Below, piece by piece: positions 1 through 12,078 of a DNA stretch of 64,000 bases; position 1 is the first letter of the stretch; each line of letters starts with the position of its first letter. The DNA is from Planococcus citri (taxonomy: Eukaryota > Arthropoda > Insecta > Hemiptera > Pseudococcidae), in the NCBI RefSeq assembly GCF_950023065.1, contig NC_088678.1:60480460-60544459 (forward strand), in the 5' to 3' direction. The notes beneath the pieces are model-generated. The model was not told where the DNA came from. It ran no database searches and saw only the letters and a list, made by a program, of their open reading frames with translations. A program made the position numbers and the translations under genes.

Positions 1-1296
1 ATCGTAGTATCCAGCAGCCCTCTGTGGTAGGTACCCCATGCTCGTGTAAACCGCCAACAGCAATTTTACTCGATTTAATTCTTATACACGTATATATATC
101 TTGGTACCAAAGGTGGCCCTAAAGGGGTAGCAGATACAAAAAATTTACACTGGACAATTACACGTATATAGTGTATAGTATGTGGTACATGGTATCGCAT
201 ACAAAATTTACTGCAGTTCTTTAAATACTCGTAAAAAGCGACGTAAATAAACTGCTTAAACGAAAGTTAATTTAACATGGTGAAGAATTTCACGTGTTCG
301 TATAAAAACTGCCACCGATGAGGCGGTCGCGCGTCGTCAAATTTCCATTCTTTATTAAATTTTGCTCCAAGGATGAGAAAGGTCTGCGCTGTACAATGTG
401 TAGGTACCGTCTACCTACATTAATAAGGGCTCGTGCAGGTTTATTATCAACTAAAAGTATGTCCAAACAGACAACGCAGTCGGCGGGTTTTAATTTATTT
501 AATCGATAGAATGGTCTGGCGGAAAAAGGGTCAAATGAGCGAGATCTTTGCTAAAAACAATTTTCTTGTTCGGTTAAAATTGGTTGGTTGTAATTTTCAT
601 CTTGTGATAGGTACGTATTTGCGATTGAGATGAAAATTTTACTACCAAGTTGAACTTTTAATGTTGCTGAGGAAGGAGAGTTGAAGAGAAATAGAAAATT
701 TATAATTAATAAGGTTTAATTTACAACATCAAAAGAACTGAGTTTCAATTTGAAAGTTCAACTTTTTGTGATGAGCATCACAATCCTTGAAATCTGCTTC
801 CCAATAGTTCAAAGATGTGAAAAAATTACCGTGAATACATAGGTTCCACTTTTCATAATATTTTTTCAGTAGGTGAAACAATTTTCAAAATGCAATCCCA
901 ACACCTGTAAAAAACACAAGGATGCTTTTGATTGAAATTTTAAAAATTTTTATAAGTGAAGTGGAACATCGATTGAATTCCTGCTTAATTTGAAGACGCT
1001 GAGTTCAGATATTGGCTTCCTTTTTTGATCTGATCCCTCTGAACTCCACACCAGTAATCATAAACATTGGTACCTGGTCAAAATACAAAAAAAAAAACAA
1101 AAATCCTACGTTTATTTTCATTTTGAAAAAAAGTGATCATAAATTAGGAAATCTAAAAATACTGAAAATTTGCGGCAAAGACAGTTTTAAACTCTCTTTT
1201 CAACAAAATAATATTTTCAAAATGGAACCTGGACAGTGGACATCTCTGGGGGTCGTCACTTGAGGCCATGGGTCAAAATTGTACAACAACTGTCCA
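1..1296. other. AT-rich sequence, no gene seen
   Basis: Only short ORFs (up to 83 codons) without recognisable domains. No repeat shared with the rest of the window stands out until position ~1297, where the tandem array begins. Probably intergenic or intronic. Confidence 0.5.
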
Positions 1297-2646
1297 CAGT
1301 AAATGACATTATCCTCATTTGTACTTTTCTTGCTTTCATGCCCTCAAGGCGGTTTGTTTTTAATAAATTAATAATAAAATAATTTCCAGGAAATTTTAGC
1401 TCTTCAAATGAAAATTGAGTGGTGTCAAGAACCCCCTCTCAAAGTATGAAATCATCTTACATTAAAATTTTTCATGGAAAATTCATAATTTGTGCATTAG
1501 AATTCTTCTAAAAACCACTCCTTTAAGAAAAAAATACCTTCTCCCAACTCTTAAAGCAATATTGGTCTAATTGTGAAAAGTTTTCCAAAAAAAAAAAATG
1601 AATAAAAGTGGGTTTTTTAAATTTATTTACTCAAAAGAAAAATCGATGAAAATTTTTTAAGAGCTTTAATTCAAATTTCTGCTTCTTCATAACAAAAAAA
1701 GTTACGTAAAAATAAAATGAACAATTTTCAAAAAATTCTTAGTTTTTGTGCTGAAATGAATCTGAATAATTCTTTTCCAAGAAAAGACTCCACCGATCTT
1801 TCAAAAAATGCTGATTTCTCAGACGAGTCCTAAAGTTGAAATAAAATCAAAAAATATAATAACTTAATAAATAATAACATAAAATAAAATACCTACTGCT
1901 TCCTTGATGAAAATTTCTAAATGAATTTTATCGTCTTAAATGATGTAAGTACATATCTATCTGTTCATACTAGGGGTGACTGATGATTATTTTTGATGTT
2001 TTTATTATCTACATACCTACTTTTAGAACCAATTTTAGTGATGATGATGGTGTGAGACAGGTTTCAATTAATTTTTTTGAGGGATGGGGTGGGGTAGGGA
2101 AGGAGGTGGGTTAGAATACAGGGTATCTACTGAATTTAAGTTTTACAGGTAAGTAGGTGACATTTTAATTTTGCCCATTTTTAGACCTCAATTTGAACTT
2201 TGAAAATTCACCAAAAATCAAAAAATGCACTCCATGCACTTCAATTCCAAATTGATGAAAGATCCAATAATAAGAGCAAAAAAACCACAAAACCACTTTA
2301 AAGTTACGGGTTTTCTACCAGCTAACGCTGTTTTTCAAAAATTACTCGATGTGAATTCGAGAACTCGTCTTAAGCGATATGATCTACCATCTTACTAACG
2401 TGGTTTTTGAAAAAGTATCCAAATAAATATTTTTTATAGTTGAAAAATCGCTTTTATAGGTTTATAAAATTTCTCCTTTGAAGTTTGGAGAATGACGTGC
2501 ATTTTTTTCTCTCCTCACAGAAGGCGTTTTTTTGAGACATTTATTTTGAGCAAAATTAGAAAGTATATAGCTTTGAAGGATTGATTATTGCTCCTTTTAA
2601 AAGTAAGGAATCTCGCTGAAAAAAAGTTGGAAGTGAAATATTCAGT

Positions 2647-2753
2647 AAAATAATCGGTAGACACCGGGGTTATCCTTGGATACCTGGAATAATTCATCTA
2701 CCGATAAGACCACCATTAGCTCAGTTTACAGGAGTACGCCACTACTACCGGTC
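2647..2753 (-). ncRNA. Alu-domain-like structured RNA, copy 1
   Basis: General architecture, described once here and read 5' to 3' on the minus strand. GACC opens helix 2 and pairs with GGTC. A first hairpin (consensus GGGAGTGGTGGCGTACTCC) is followed by TGTAA, then a second hairpin whose stem varies by copy. After the GGTC comes a long helix that closes a variable interior, then TTTT. Two hairpins separated by UGUAA and closed by a short helix is the arrangement of the SRP/7SL RNA Alu domain 5' half, which binds SRP9/14; homology here is inference. Copy 1: the TATA-like box is at 2777-2784, the interior 2661-2697 contains a near-hairpin (GGTTATCC/GGATACC), and helix 5 has one T-T mismatch. 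The first hairpin is slightly degraded (GGTAGT). I see no SRP S-domain motif. Alternatively a SINE-like pseudogene. Confidence 0.6.
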
Positions 2754-4426
2754 GAAGGGAGTCAAATAATATGACGTTATTAAGGTATCACATAATAGAT
2801 TTTTTTTTACGAGAATTTTTTTATAAACTTTATAACCTATTATGACGTGTTTGTTAATATTGCGGAGAGGTAAATGATTATTTCTATTTTTTCAGTATTT
2901 TTAGACACAATTTGAGCGATGAATTGTGCAAAAATTGAATACCTATATGCTGGACTGGAGGCTCCAAGACTGTTCAAAATAGTTTGAAACTGTTAACAAT
3001 TTATTTTGGGGGAGGTTGTTGAAATGCCCTCAATGCGGTTTGTTGTTAATAATAAAATAATTTTCAGGAAATCTTAGAACTTCAAATGAAAATTCAGTGA
3101 TGTAAAGAACCCCCTCCCAAAGTATGAAATACATCTTACATTAAAATTTTTCATGGAAAATTCATAATTTGTGCATTAGAATTCTTCTAAAAACCACTCC
3201 TTCAAGAAAAAAAATACCTTCTCCCAACTCTTAAAGCGATATTGGTCTAATTGTGAAAAGTTTTCCAAAAATGAAAAAAAAACAAGAAAAAATGAATAAA
3301 AGTGGGTTCCTTAAATTTATTTATTTTAAAGAAAAATCGATGAAAAATTTTCAAGAGCTTCGATCAATTCAAATCTCTGCTTCAGAATTCCTGTAGATAC
3401 TTCCTATTTCAAAAGCAACTTTTCTCCAGCTCTCAATTAATTTTGGTTCACGTGGACAGCTCTTCACAAAAAAAAATTAAGTAACGTATAAAATGAACAA
3501 TTTCTCAAAAAATTCTCAAGTTTTTGTGCTGAAATGAATCTGAATAATTGTTTTCCAAGAAAAGACTCCACCGATCTTTCAAACAATGCTGATTTTTCAA
3601 ACGGAGTCCTCAATATCAAAAAATATAATAACTTGATAACATACAAATAGAATAAAATACCTACTGCTTCCTTGATGAAAATTTCTAAATGAATTTTATG
3701 GTCTTAAAATGATGTACCTACCCATCTGTTCATACTATAGGGGTGGCTGATGATTATTTTTGATGTTTTTATTATCTACATACCTACTTTTAGAACCAAT
3801 TTTAGTGATGATGATGGTGTGAGACAGGTTTCAATTAATTTTTTTGAGGGATGGGGTGGGGTAGGGAAGGAGGTGGGTTAGAATACAGGGTATCTACTGA
3901 ATTTAAGTTTTACAGGTAAGTAGGTGACATTTTAATTTTGCCCATTTTTAGACCTCAATTTGAACTTTGAAAATTCACCAAAAATCAAAAAATGCACTCC
4001 ATGCACTTTAATTCCAAATTGATGAAAGATCTAAATAATAAGAGCAAAAAAATCACAAAACCACCTTAGAAGTTACGGATTTTCTACCAGCTAACGCTGT
4101 TTTTCAAAAATAACTCGATGTGAATTCGAGAACTCGTCTTAAGCGATATGATCTACCATCTTACTAACGTGGTTTTTGAAAAAGTATCCAAATAAATATT
4201 TTTTATAGTTGAAAAATCGATTTTATAGGTTTATAAAATTTCTCCTTCAAAGTTTGAAGAATGAAGTGCCCTTCTATGCATTTTTTTCTCTCCTCACAGA
4301 AAAGTTTTTTTGAGACATTTATTTTGAGCAGAATTAAAAAGTAAGTATAGCTTTGAACGGTTGATTATGGCTCCTTGTAAAGGTAAGGAATCTCGCTGAA
4401 AAAAAGTACAAAGTGAAATATTCAGT

Positions 4427-4528
4427 AAAATAATCGGTAGTCATCGGAGTGTTCTTGAACATCGGAGTATATCTACCGATTAGACCTCCTTTAGCTCGGA
4501 TTACAGGAGTACGCCACTACTCCCGGTC
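4427..4528 (-). ncRNA. Alu-domain-like structured RNA, copy 2
   Basis: GACC/GGTC helix intact. The second-hairpin stem is TCC/GGA in place of the usual ACC/GGT or ACT/AGT, a compensatory change. Helix 5 is a perfect 10 bp TAATCGGTAG/CTACCGATTA. The interior 4441-4472 holds a GTTC-TT-GAAC apical hairpin flanked by two direct copies of ATCGGAGT, unlike the interior of either neighbour. The TATA-like box CTTAATAA lies at 4552-4559, 23 bp from the start. TTTT follows helix 5 directly. Confidence 0.62.
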
Positions 4529-4551
4529 GAATGATGTTAAATAATATGGCG

Positions 4552-4559
4552 TTATTAAG
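4552..4559 (-). promoter_or_regulatory. TATA-like box of RNA family (exemplar, copy 2)
   Basis: CTTAATAA (minus strand), 23 bp before the GACC start, i.e. -31 to -24. Twelve of 15 copies keep this exact spacing, two have 24 bp and one (copy 5) 34 bp. A further weakly conserved stretch, TGTGAATA with AAATTT words, lies just upstream. The position fits the TATA element of type 3 pol III promoters (U6/7SK style); a PSE is only inferred. Confidence 0.5.
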
Positions 4560-6690
4560 TATTCTCATCATACATTTTTTTCCTAGGTGAATTTTTTTAT
4601 AAACTTTATAATCTTTTATGACGTATTTGTTGATTTTGCGGGGCTGTAAATGATTATTTCTGTTTTTTCAGTATTTTTAGACACAATTTGAGCGATGAAT
4701 TTTGCAAAAATTGAATACCTATATGCTGGACTGGAAGCTCCAAGACTGTTCAAAATAGTTCGAAACTGTTGACAATTTATTTTGGGGGAGGTTATTGAAA
4801 GTGGTGCCTATCATGGGCCAATTTGATAAAATTTTGAATTTTCTCCATCTTGGCCCAAATTTGTTTTTTTTTTAATTCACCAAAAATCGAAAAATGCTTT
4901 TCGGGTTCTAAAAATGTTGGCCTTAGGTACGAGTTAACTTGTTACCCGGCTCAGAAATATTTATTCGAACCAAAACTAAAAAAAAATAGGTAAATTAATT
5001 AATTTTCGTCTCAGTGGATCAAAAAAATAAAAATCTGTTTATTTGAACCAACTTTACTGGAAAAAAATCCAAGCCCATAAATATAATACAAATACATTTA
5101 TCCTTTTATTATACCTATTTTTTTATTCTCAATACCAGGCCTACCCTTATTGTTGCCATTCGTTGATTTTTACGTGTGCAGGTATATCACTACAGCCTCC
5201 CTCCTCTCCCTTCCTTCTGCAGATATCACTGCAAGTTTCCATTCCAATTCCACACATCGTACCTCTGTTCTGTGCCTTATTTATTCGTTTACGTACAAGA
5301 AGTATCCGTCAAGGATTGACCATCCATCAGTTTGTGATTCGTAGCCTAAGTGACATTGTCCTCATTTGTACTTTTCTTGCTTTCATGCCCTCAATGCGGT
5401 TTGTTGTTAGTAATAAAATAATTTTCAGGAAATTTTAGCACTTCAAATGAAAATTCAGTGGTGTCAAGAACCCCCTCCCAAAGTATGAAATACATCTTAC
5501 ATTAAAATTTTTCATGGAAAATTCATATTTTGTGCATTAGAATTCTTCTAAAAACCACTCCTTCAAGAAAAAAATACCTTCTCCCAACTCTCAATGCAGT
5601 ATTGGTCTAATTGTGAAAAGTTTTCCAAAAATGAAAAAAAAAAAAAAAAAAAACAAGATCAAATGAATAAAAGTGGGTTCTTTAAATTTATTAATTCAAA
5701 AGAAAAATCGATGAAAAATTTTAATTCAAATTTCTGCTTCAGAATTCCTGTAAAATTAAAATACTTCCTATTTCAAAAGCAACCTTTCTCCAGCTCTCAA
5801 TTAATTTTGGTTCACGTAGACAGCTCTTCACAAAAAAAATTAAGTAACGTGAAAATAAAATGAACAATTTTTCAAAAAATTCTCAAGTTTTTGTGCTGAA
5901 ATGTATCTGAATAATTCTTTCCCATGAAAAGACTCCACCGATCTTTCAAACAATGCTGATTTTTCAGACGAAGTCCTCAAGTTGAAATTATATCAAAAAA
6001 TATAATAATTTGATAACATAGAATAAAATATGTACCTTATTATCCACATACCCACTTTTAGTACCAATTTTAGTGATGATGATGGTGTGAGACAGGTTTC
6101 AATTAATTTTTTTGAAGGGTGGGGTGGGGGAGGGAAGGAGGTGGGTTAGAATACGGGGTATCTACCGAATTTAAGTTTTACAGGTAAGTAGGTGAAATTT
6201 TAATTTTGCACATTTTTAGACCTAAATTTGAACTTTGAAAATTCACCAAAAATCAAAAAATGCACTCCATGCACTTTAACTCCAAAATGACGAAAGATCT
6301 AATAATAAGAGCAAAAAAATCACAAAACCACCTTAGAAGTTACGGATTTTCTACTAGCTAACGCTGTTTTTCAAAAATAACTCGATGTGAATTCGAGAAC
6401 TCGTCTTAAGCGATATGATCTACCATCTTACTAACGTGGTTTTTGAAAAAGTATCCAAATAAATATTTTTTATAGTTGAAAAATCGCTTTTATAGGTTTA
6501 TAAAATTTCTCCTTCAAAGTTTGAAGAATGAAGTGCCCTTCTATGCATTTTTTTCTCTCCTCACAGAAAAGTTTTTTTGAGACATTTATTTTGAGAAAAA
6601 TTAGAAAGTATAGCTTTGAATGATTGATTATGGCTCCTTGTAAAGGTAAGGAATCTCGCTGAAAAAAAAGTAGAAAGTGAAATATGCAGT

Positions 6691-6811
6691 AAAATAATCG
6701 GTAGTCATTGTAGTTTTCTAATTTCTAAGAGCGTCGAAGTCGATGTCGAAGTATGACTACCGATTAGACCACCTTGGCTCGGTTTACAGGAGTACGCCAC
6801 TACTCCCGGTC
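6691..6811 (-). ncRNA. Alu-domain-like structured RNA, copy 3
   Basis: Second-hairpin stem ACC/GGT. Helix 5 is TAATCGGTAG/CTACCGATTA, identical to copy 2, yet the interior (6705-6756, 52 nt) is unrelated. It contains an overlapping GTCGAAGTC/ATGTCGAAGT duplication. TATA-like box at 6835-6842, spacing 23 bp. Third member of the 1297-7585 array. Confidence 0.62.
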
Positions 6812-7585
6812 GAAGAGGTTGTAATAATATGGCGTTATTAAGTATTCGCATCATACATTTTTTTTCTATGTGAATTTTTTTATGAACTTTATAATCTTTT
6901 ATGACGCTTTTGTTGATATTACGGGGCGGTAAATGATTATTTCTGTTTTTTCAGTATTTTTAGGCACAATTTGAGCGATGAATTTTGCAAAAATTGAATA
7001 CCTATATGCTGGACTGGAGGCTCCAAGACTGTTCAAAATAGTTTGAAACTGTTAACAGTTTATTTTGGGAGAGGTTGTTGAAAACAAGGTGCCTATCATG
7101 GATCAATTTGATAAAATTTTGAATTTTTTCCATCTTGGCCCAAATTTGTTTTTTTTTTAAATTCACCAAAAATCGAAAAATGCACTTTGGCTTCTAAAAA
7201 TGTTGGCCTTATTGTTAGGTATGAGTTAACTTGTTACCCGGCTCAAAAATATTTATTCGAACCAAAACTAAAAAAAAAGGTAAATAAATTAATTTTCGTC
7301 TCAGTGGATCAAAAAAATAAAAATCTGTTTATTTGAACCAACTTAACTGGAAAAAAATCCAAGCCCATAAATATAATACAAATACATTTATCCTTTTATT
7401 ATACCTATTTTTTTATTCTCAATACCAGACCAACCCTTATTGTTGGCATGCGTTGATTTTTACCTGTGCAGGTATCACCACAACCTCCCTCCTCTCCCTT
7501 CCTTCTGCAGATATCACTGCAAGTTTCCATATCCGTACATCATACATCGTCATGGATTGACCATCCATCAGTTTGTGATTCGTAT

Positions 7586-9300
7586 AAAGCTACGTTACTT
7601 TTACGTTATTCTCGTGCCTACTTTGGTATTGAAATTCAAACGTAGCACACACCAAAAAGGTTTTTCTTTTCTGTGTGCATGAGGACAAGGTTGAAAAGAA
7701 ACGAAAGAGAAAGGAAAATCACGTCGCATATTCAAAAGCTCTATAGGGGCACGTTCGCCAAACTACAATAGCTTTTATTATATGTTCTCCTCTACTAATA
7801 CACAACACGATGAGGTGAAAAGTAAACTTAAGGTACAAATCAGGAAACAGTGTGACCAACTTGTACCATAGTATTATAAATAACACGATTTAATCCAGCC
7901 TAATATGTAATACACATAACGAATCCACTCGTTTTAAAAAAGCAGGACGGTTAAGCCAGTAGGTAAGTGGAAATTTTTGATAATTTTTTTTTCTGTGTAT
8001 ATTGTTGGAATAATAAACCTCATCTGCTGGCAGAAGAATATTGGGTAATGGGCAGATAGGCTGATACAAAAGATAAATTTGATGTTTAACGGTCAACGAT
8101 ATAAGGATGATGTATCATTAGCTCAAGTTTTATAAAAATTAGGTACGTATCGACAATAAAGAGTTCGAGTAGAAAAAATTTCCAACCGTTATTAACGGTT
8201 CGGCAAGAATTACTCGACATTACATTCGCATGCTTTCATATCATATAGACCAGGAAGTACACGACGAATTAAATTGTCAAAAAATTTTTTAAATCTTTTC
8301 AAAGGATGTAACCGTTTGGCTGATGAATTCCCATGAATCCATCGTCGTACGAAGCGGGCGATTAATACACCGCTCGTAACATATAAACTAATAGAGAACA
8401 CTGTAGAAATTAAAAGATATCTCCGAAAAAGTAAAACAGGTTTTAATTTACAGATAAGTTTTCCCATCAGGTTGTTTGGCCATCCGACGTTATGGACCTT
8501 TGAAAAACAATACCGAAATCGCGTACAAACAAAAGCGACCATCGTATGGTGAAATTAAAAATAATTAAAAAAATCGTAATTCTCTTTTCGGGGCTCGGGG
8601 TGTACGCGCAGACAGGTTTCCTAAATGAAAGATTCCAGTTCCCAAGGCGTAGAATTAAAATAAAAGAAACCAAGGACAAAACTGGACTTTGAAACAAAAG
8701 CTACATGGACATAACGTAAAAGACAAACGATATAAGGAAGGGCTATAGTATAAGGCTAACGCGAAACAGAAAACTAGTTTTGATTATAAAGATGACCAGA
8801 TCACCCCGTCCGTCGACTCGGTGTTTTACCAATTCCAAAGGGTCAGAACCTGTTTGCCATACAATGACCATGGGAAATGGTACATGGTCAATGCGGTGGA
8901 TACTCGTATGTAGGCTACGCAACGGATTGCAAAACCGGCCGCGGCCCTAACACCCTGTCCAAGTATTTACCCCTTTTTCTTACTGAGGCGCGTATGGACG
9001 GGTAGTGTATTTAGTTTTTCGTAAACATCCGTGGACAATTAATCTACTAAAGAAAACCGTATAGTTATAAGGTAGTCGAGGAATGAGAGGAGATGATTGT
9101 TAAATAAATATGACGTAAAAAGACTGATTAATATGGTAATAGGTATGGTCGTTCGATGTAACTAAAGTGCCCAGAGACAATATCTTAATGATTGTGTGTG
9201 AATTACCGTTGATTAATATGTGTAGGTATGTGCTTCGTGTTAGGTCGGTAGGTAGAGGTAATCTTCATGGGTTTTAAGCCTAAAGACATGTCACATAGCG
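7586..9300. other. Unique, less AT-rich sequence
   Basis: The tandem array stops abruptly at ~7585 and the base composition becomes more mixed. Apart from the 110-codon minus-strand ORF listed separately, no gene could be supported. It may be intergenic DNA or an intron of a host gene whose exons lie outside the window or are too short to see. Confidence 0.4.
8210..8542 (-). CDS. Possible small membrane protein or exon
   Basis: A 110-codon ORF in a locally less AT-rich stretch, so less likely than most to be chance. From about residue 35 a basic LLFRRYLL start leads into one probable membrane segment of ~23 residues (ISTVFSISLYVTSGVLIARF), followed by a basic stretch (RRW, KRLHPLKRFKK). The FRRYLL-then-helix pattern faintly recalls the first helix of Mpv17/PMP22-type proteins, but the usual GD(x)xxQ motif after it is missing, so I do not assign the family. 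The first ATG may not be the true start; an inner ATG precedes GKLICKLK. No splice sites or promoter were established. It could equally be non-coding. Confidence 0.2.
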   Translation of the reverse strand: MVAFVCTRFRYCFSKVHNVGWPNNLMGKLICKLKPVLLFRRYLLISTVFSISLYVTSGVLIARFVRRWIHGNSSAKRLHPLKRFKKFFDNLIRRVLPGLYDMKACECNVE

Positions 9301-11011
9301 CTTTCAAGGAGCATACTTGGACTTTTAGGTTGAAACGATTTTAAGTCTCGATTTTTTTCAAAAAAAAATTTTTCAGTCCAAGAATAATTGCACTTTTGCA
9401 CTTTCTCTTTCGTTGTTCTTAGAGTGCATATTGATTAAGTAATTTATTTTTTAAAATATTTTTGTCAAGCAATATGTATTAATTAAACTAAAAAAATTTG
9501 GACTTGAAAAATTCTGGGGTTATTTTATGGGAAAATGATGAATTAAATTGAAAAATAAAAAATAATAAAAACAAACTTGAATTGTGAAATTTTCTTTGGA
9601 AAAATTAAGTACCCACTCATTGGAATTGGCAACAGGTAAATTTGAACAAAAATAATCGAAAGAGCATTAAAGCATAAATTTTCTACATACTTACCTAGGT
9701 CCATTAAAAAAATAAAAAAATCAAGTAGGTATAGTTATGCTTAACCAATCAATTTTTCAAACTCATCGGGTGAAATAAAATTTTCTCCTCTTTTCTCAGT
9801 TGCAGATATGACTTTCTTTGCTTCAATTTTCTTTTTAAAAAGCTGCATAGGTAAGTATTTTCAAAGTTTTAAAATATAAATTTAACGAACGTTGTGATAA
9901 AACTATACCCTCCTCCTCTCTGTTCGAATTTGATACTTATGTATTTAAGAAAATTAATCGAAAAATAGAAAAGTGAATATTTTGTGGTAACAGTTTGATT
10001 TTCTTTCAACCTGAAAATTAGTTTTCTCAACAAGAAACAGAACCGTCGAAAGGGGGGCAAAGGGGTCCCTTTACCCCAGAAAACCCTGGTTTTTACTTTT
10101 CAAAACATAAATTTTTGAAAGCTTTTGCCATCGCTTCGGTAGGCAACTAAGCATTGTTTTATTTTCTTTTACAAAATTGAAATTTAAAAAAAATATACCT
10201 ACCCTTATACTTAGGTATTGTAAGTACTAATATTTCAATGGAATTTGTCAAACTTCTTTCACCTCATAGTTGGGGAAAATGGGCTCGAAATCGGGTTTTC
10301 AAGGAGTTGTTTGATTTCTTACTGTTTTTAGAAGTTCGCATGCAAAATTCAAAACTATATTACTGGCGGTATCACTTTTTTTGATGGTTCCATGACACAA
10401 AAAACACAGTTTAGGGTGTTGAGTTTTTGAAGATGACCCACCTGGAGGAAAAATTTCTTTTTAAATTCCAAAAATAGTACTCATGACCAGGTATAATCGT
10501 ATTTTTGGAAGTAGACAAATTTTGTGTGCTTGTACCTACTAAGATATGGCGGTTTCAAATTATCTTTTTTCAATATCTCCCCCCTCCCCAGGTGGCAAAA
10601 ATTTTTTAAAAAATTCACATGGCTAGACTCGTGTCTCCTCGATATATTTTGGGTGCGTTCAGAATTTTTTGTTCAAAACTCGTTGAAACTTGACCCCCGC
10701 CCCCCGCCCCCACTAAAAAAGCGCTTTCTCGCCATTGTGGGCAATGGGGTGGGGGCGGGGGAAATTTTTTCAGTCCAAATTTTTTCTCAAATTACCGAAC
10801 AATGTTTCATTAAAATGTCAAAAATCCGAGGACAGGGGAATTTTATCCGAGAGTGTAGTAGAGGGAGGGCCATTTTTTACTTTTTTGGAATTTTTGTTTT
10901 GGGATCTTAATTTTGAATATTAAGAAAAGAGAATAGGCCCATGTGAGGGCGAAAGAAAATTTGTAAACAAGCTCGAGCCAAGAGAGAGCGAAAACTTTCA
11001 AAAATTTAGAT
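9301..11011. other. AT-rich sequence, no gene seen
   Basis: Contains C-rich and G-rich patches near 10694-10760 and an ORF of 128 codons across them (10524-10910) with no recognisable domain or sensible composition. Read as non-coding. Confidence 0.4.
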
Positions 11012-12078
11012 GAAGAAGAAGAAGAAATATGTATTTATTCGGCTCAGCGCCTAAACGCTATACAAGAAGTGATCAATTTTTATACAATAATAACACAATA
11101 CTTAAGAGGGTAGGCAAAAATTTTTTATAAAAACCTACAAATATAACAATTTGAAAGAATTAGGTATTGTTTTATTGCATAAAAAAAAAAAAGATCTTGA
11201 GGATTTTTATGTGTTTTAAGACGATTCATAAGATTTTTGCTAAGTAGGAATTCGAAGTCATCAAGCGATTCCAGCGTGAATAGGTATTTTTCAGTAAGTC
11301 TTTCAGAGAAGGCGTCAATTGATTCTATTTGCAGTTCATTATGTAACTGATTGTTTCGGAGGAACCATGGTGCGTTTGTAATGATTCACAGAACTTTGTT
11401 TTGTATAATTTGTAGCTTAATAATTATGTTTGTTAGTTTTTGAAGCTGTTATCCATATTGGAGCTGCATATGTGAATGAGCTACTGATGAGACTTTTATA
11501 AAGAAGTAGACTACAAGATGTAGATAATCTGGAACAACGATTCAGTAAGGGGTAAAGTTTATGTAGTTTGAGGTAGGCATCATGTGATTTGAGAACAATA
11601 TGGTTTTTGAGAGATAGTTTCTGGTCCAAGTGTACGCCTGAGATATTCAACTGTTGATGTATTCCATGGTACCACAGTGTTATCGATTAAGATTTCTGGA
11701 GTCAGTGAGATTTTGGAAAGTATCAAGATTTTTGTTTCACTTTTAAGAGGATTTAGCTTAAGTTTCCAGCATTCAAACCATATGGTTGCAATTTGTTGAT
11801 ACCAGCTTGAAGTTGATTACTAGCAATTAGAAGATCATTATTTTGGCTGAGTAAACACATATCAGCAAACATTGCTATTTCATTATCAGCTGGTTTAGGA
11901 ATATCATAGCAGTATAAGATGAACAATGTTGGACTCAATACAGCGCCTTGCGGTACACCTTGGCTGATTCCTCGAAGCAAAGAGCTTTCATTGTCGATTT
12001 GAACATAAAATTTCCTATTTTGAAGGAAGGAAGAAATGATTTTACGTAGAAAGGTGGGTGTTTCGATTGTAACTAATT

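Larger units (their letters stand above)
1297..7585. repeat. Three-unit tandem array of RNA-carrier repeat
   Basis: The landmark ATGCCCTCAA recurs near 1338, 3024 and 5384, and long blocks around each are nearly identical. Units are ~1297-3020, ~3021-5346 and ~5347-7585. The first lacks the final ~0.53 kb present in units 2 and 3 (4800-5346 and 7078-7585). Each unit carries one minus-strand structured RNA element near its middle. Outside the RNA interior the units are highly similar, so the duplications are recent. ORFs of 60-131 codons recur in the units but have no recognisable domain and are interrupted differently in each unit, so I do not call genes here. Confidence 0.85.

Noticed and set aside
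2721..2740. tRNA-derived SINE (box A in TGGCGTACTCC)
   Set aside because: A box-A-like word is present, but no box B (GGTTCGAATCC-like) at the required distance in any copy; the upstream TATA-like box is the better promoter candidate.
5043..5438. 131-codon ORF in array unit 2, partly repeated in unit 3
   Set aside because: The corresponding ORF in unit 3 is truncated to 75 codons and frameshifted, and no domain is visible; pattern of differences looks non-coding.
11753..11980. Intact reverse transcriptase gene
   Set aside because: The open piece is one fragment of a LINE with FADM instead of FADD, frameshifts and a MITE insertion.
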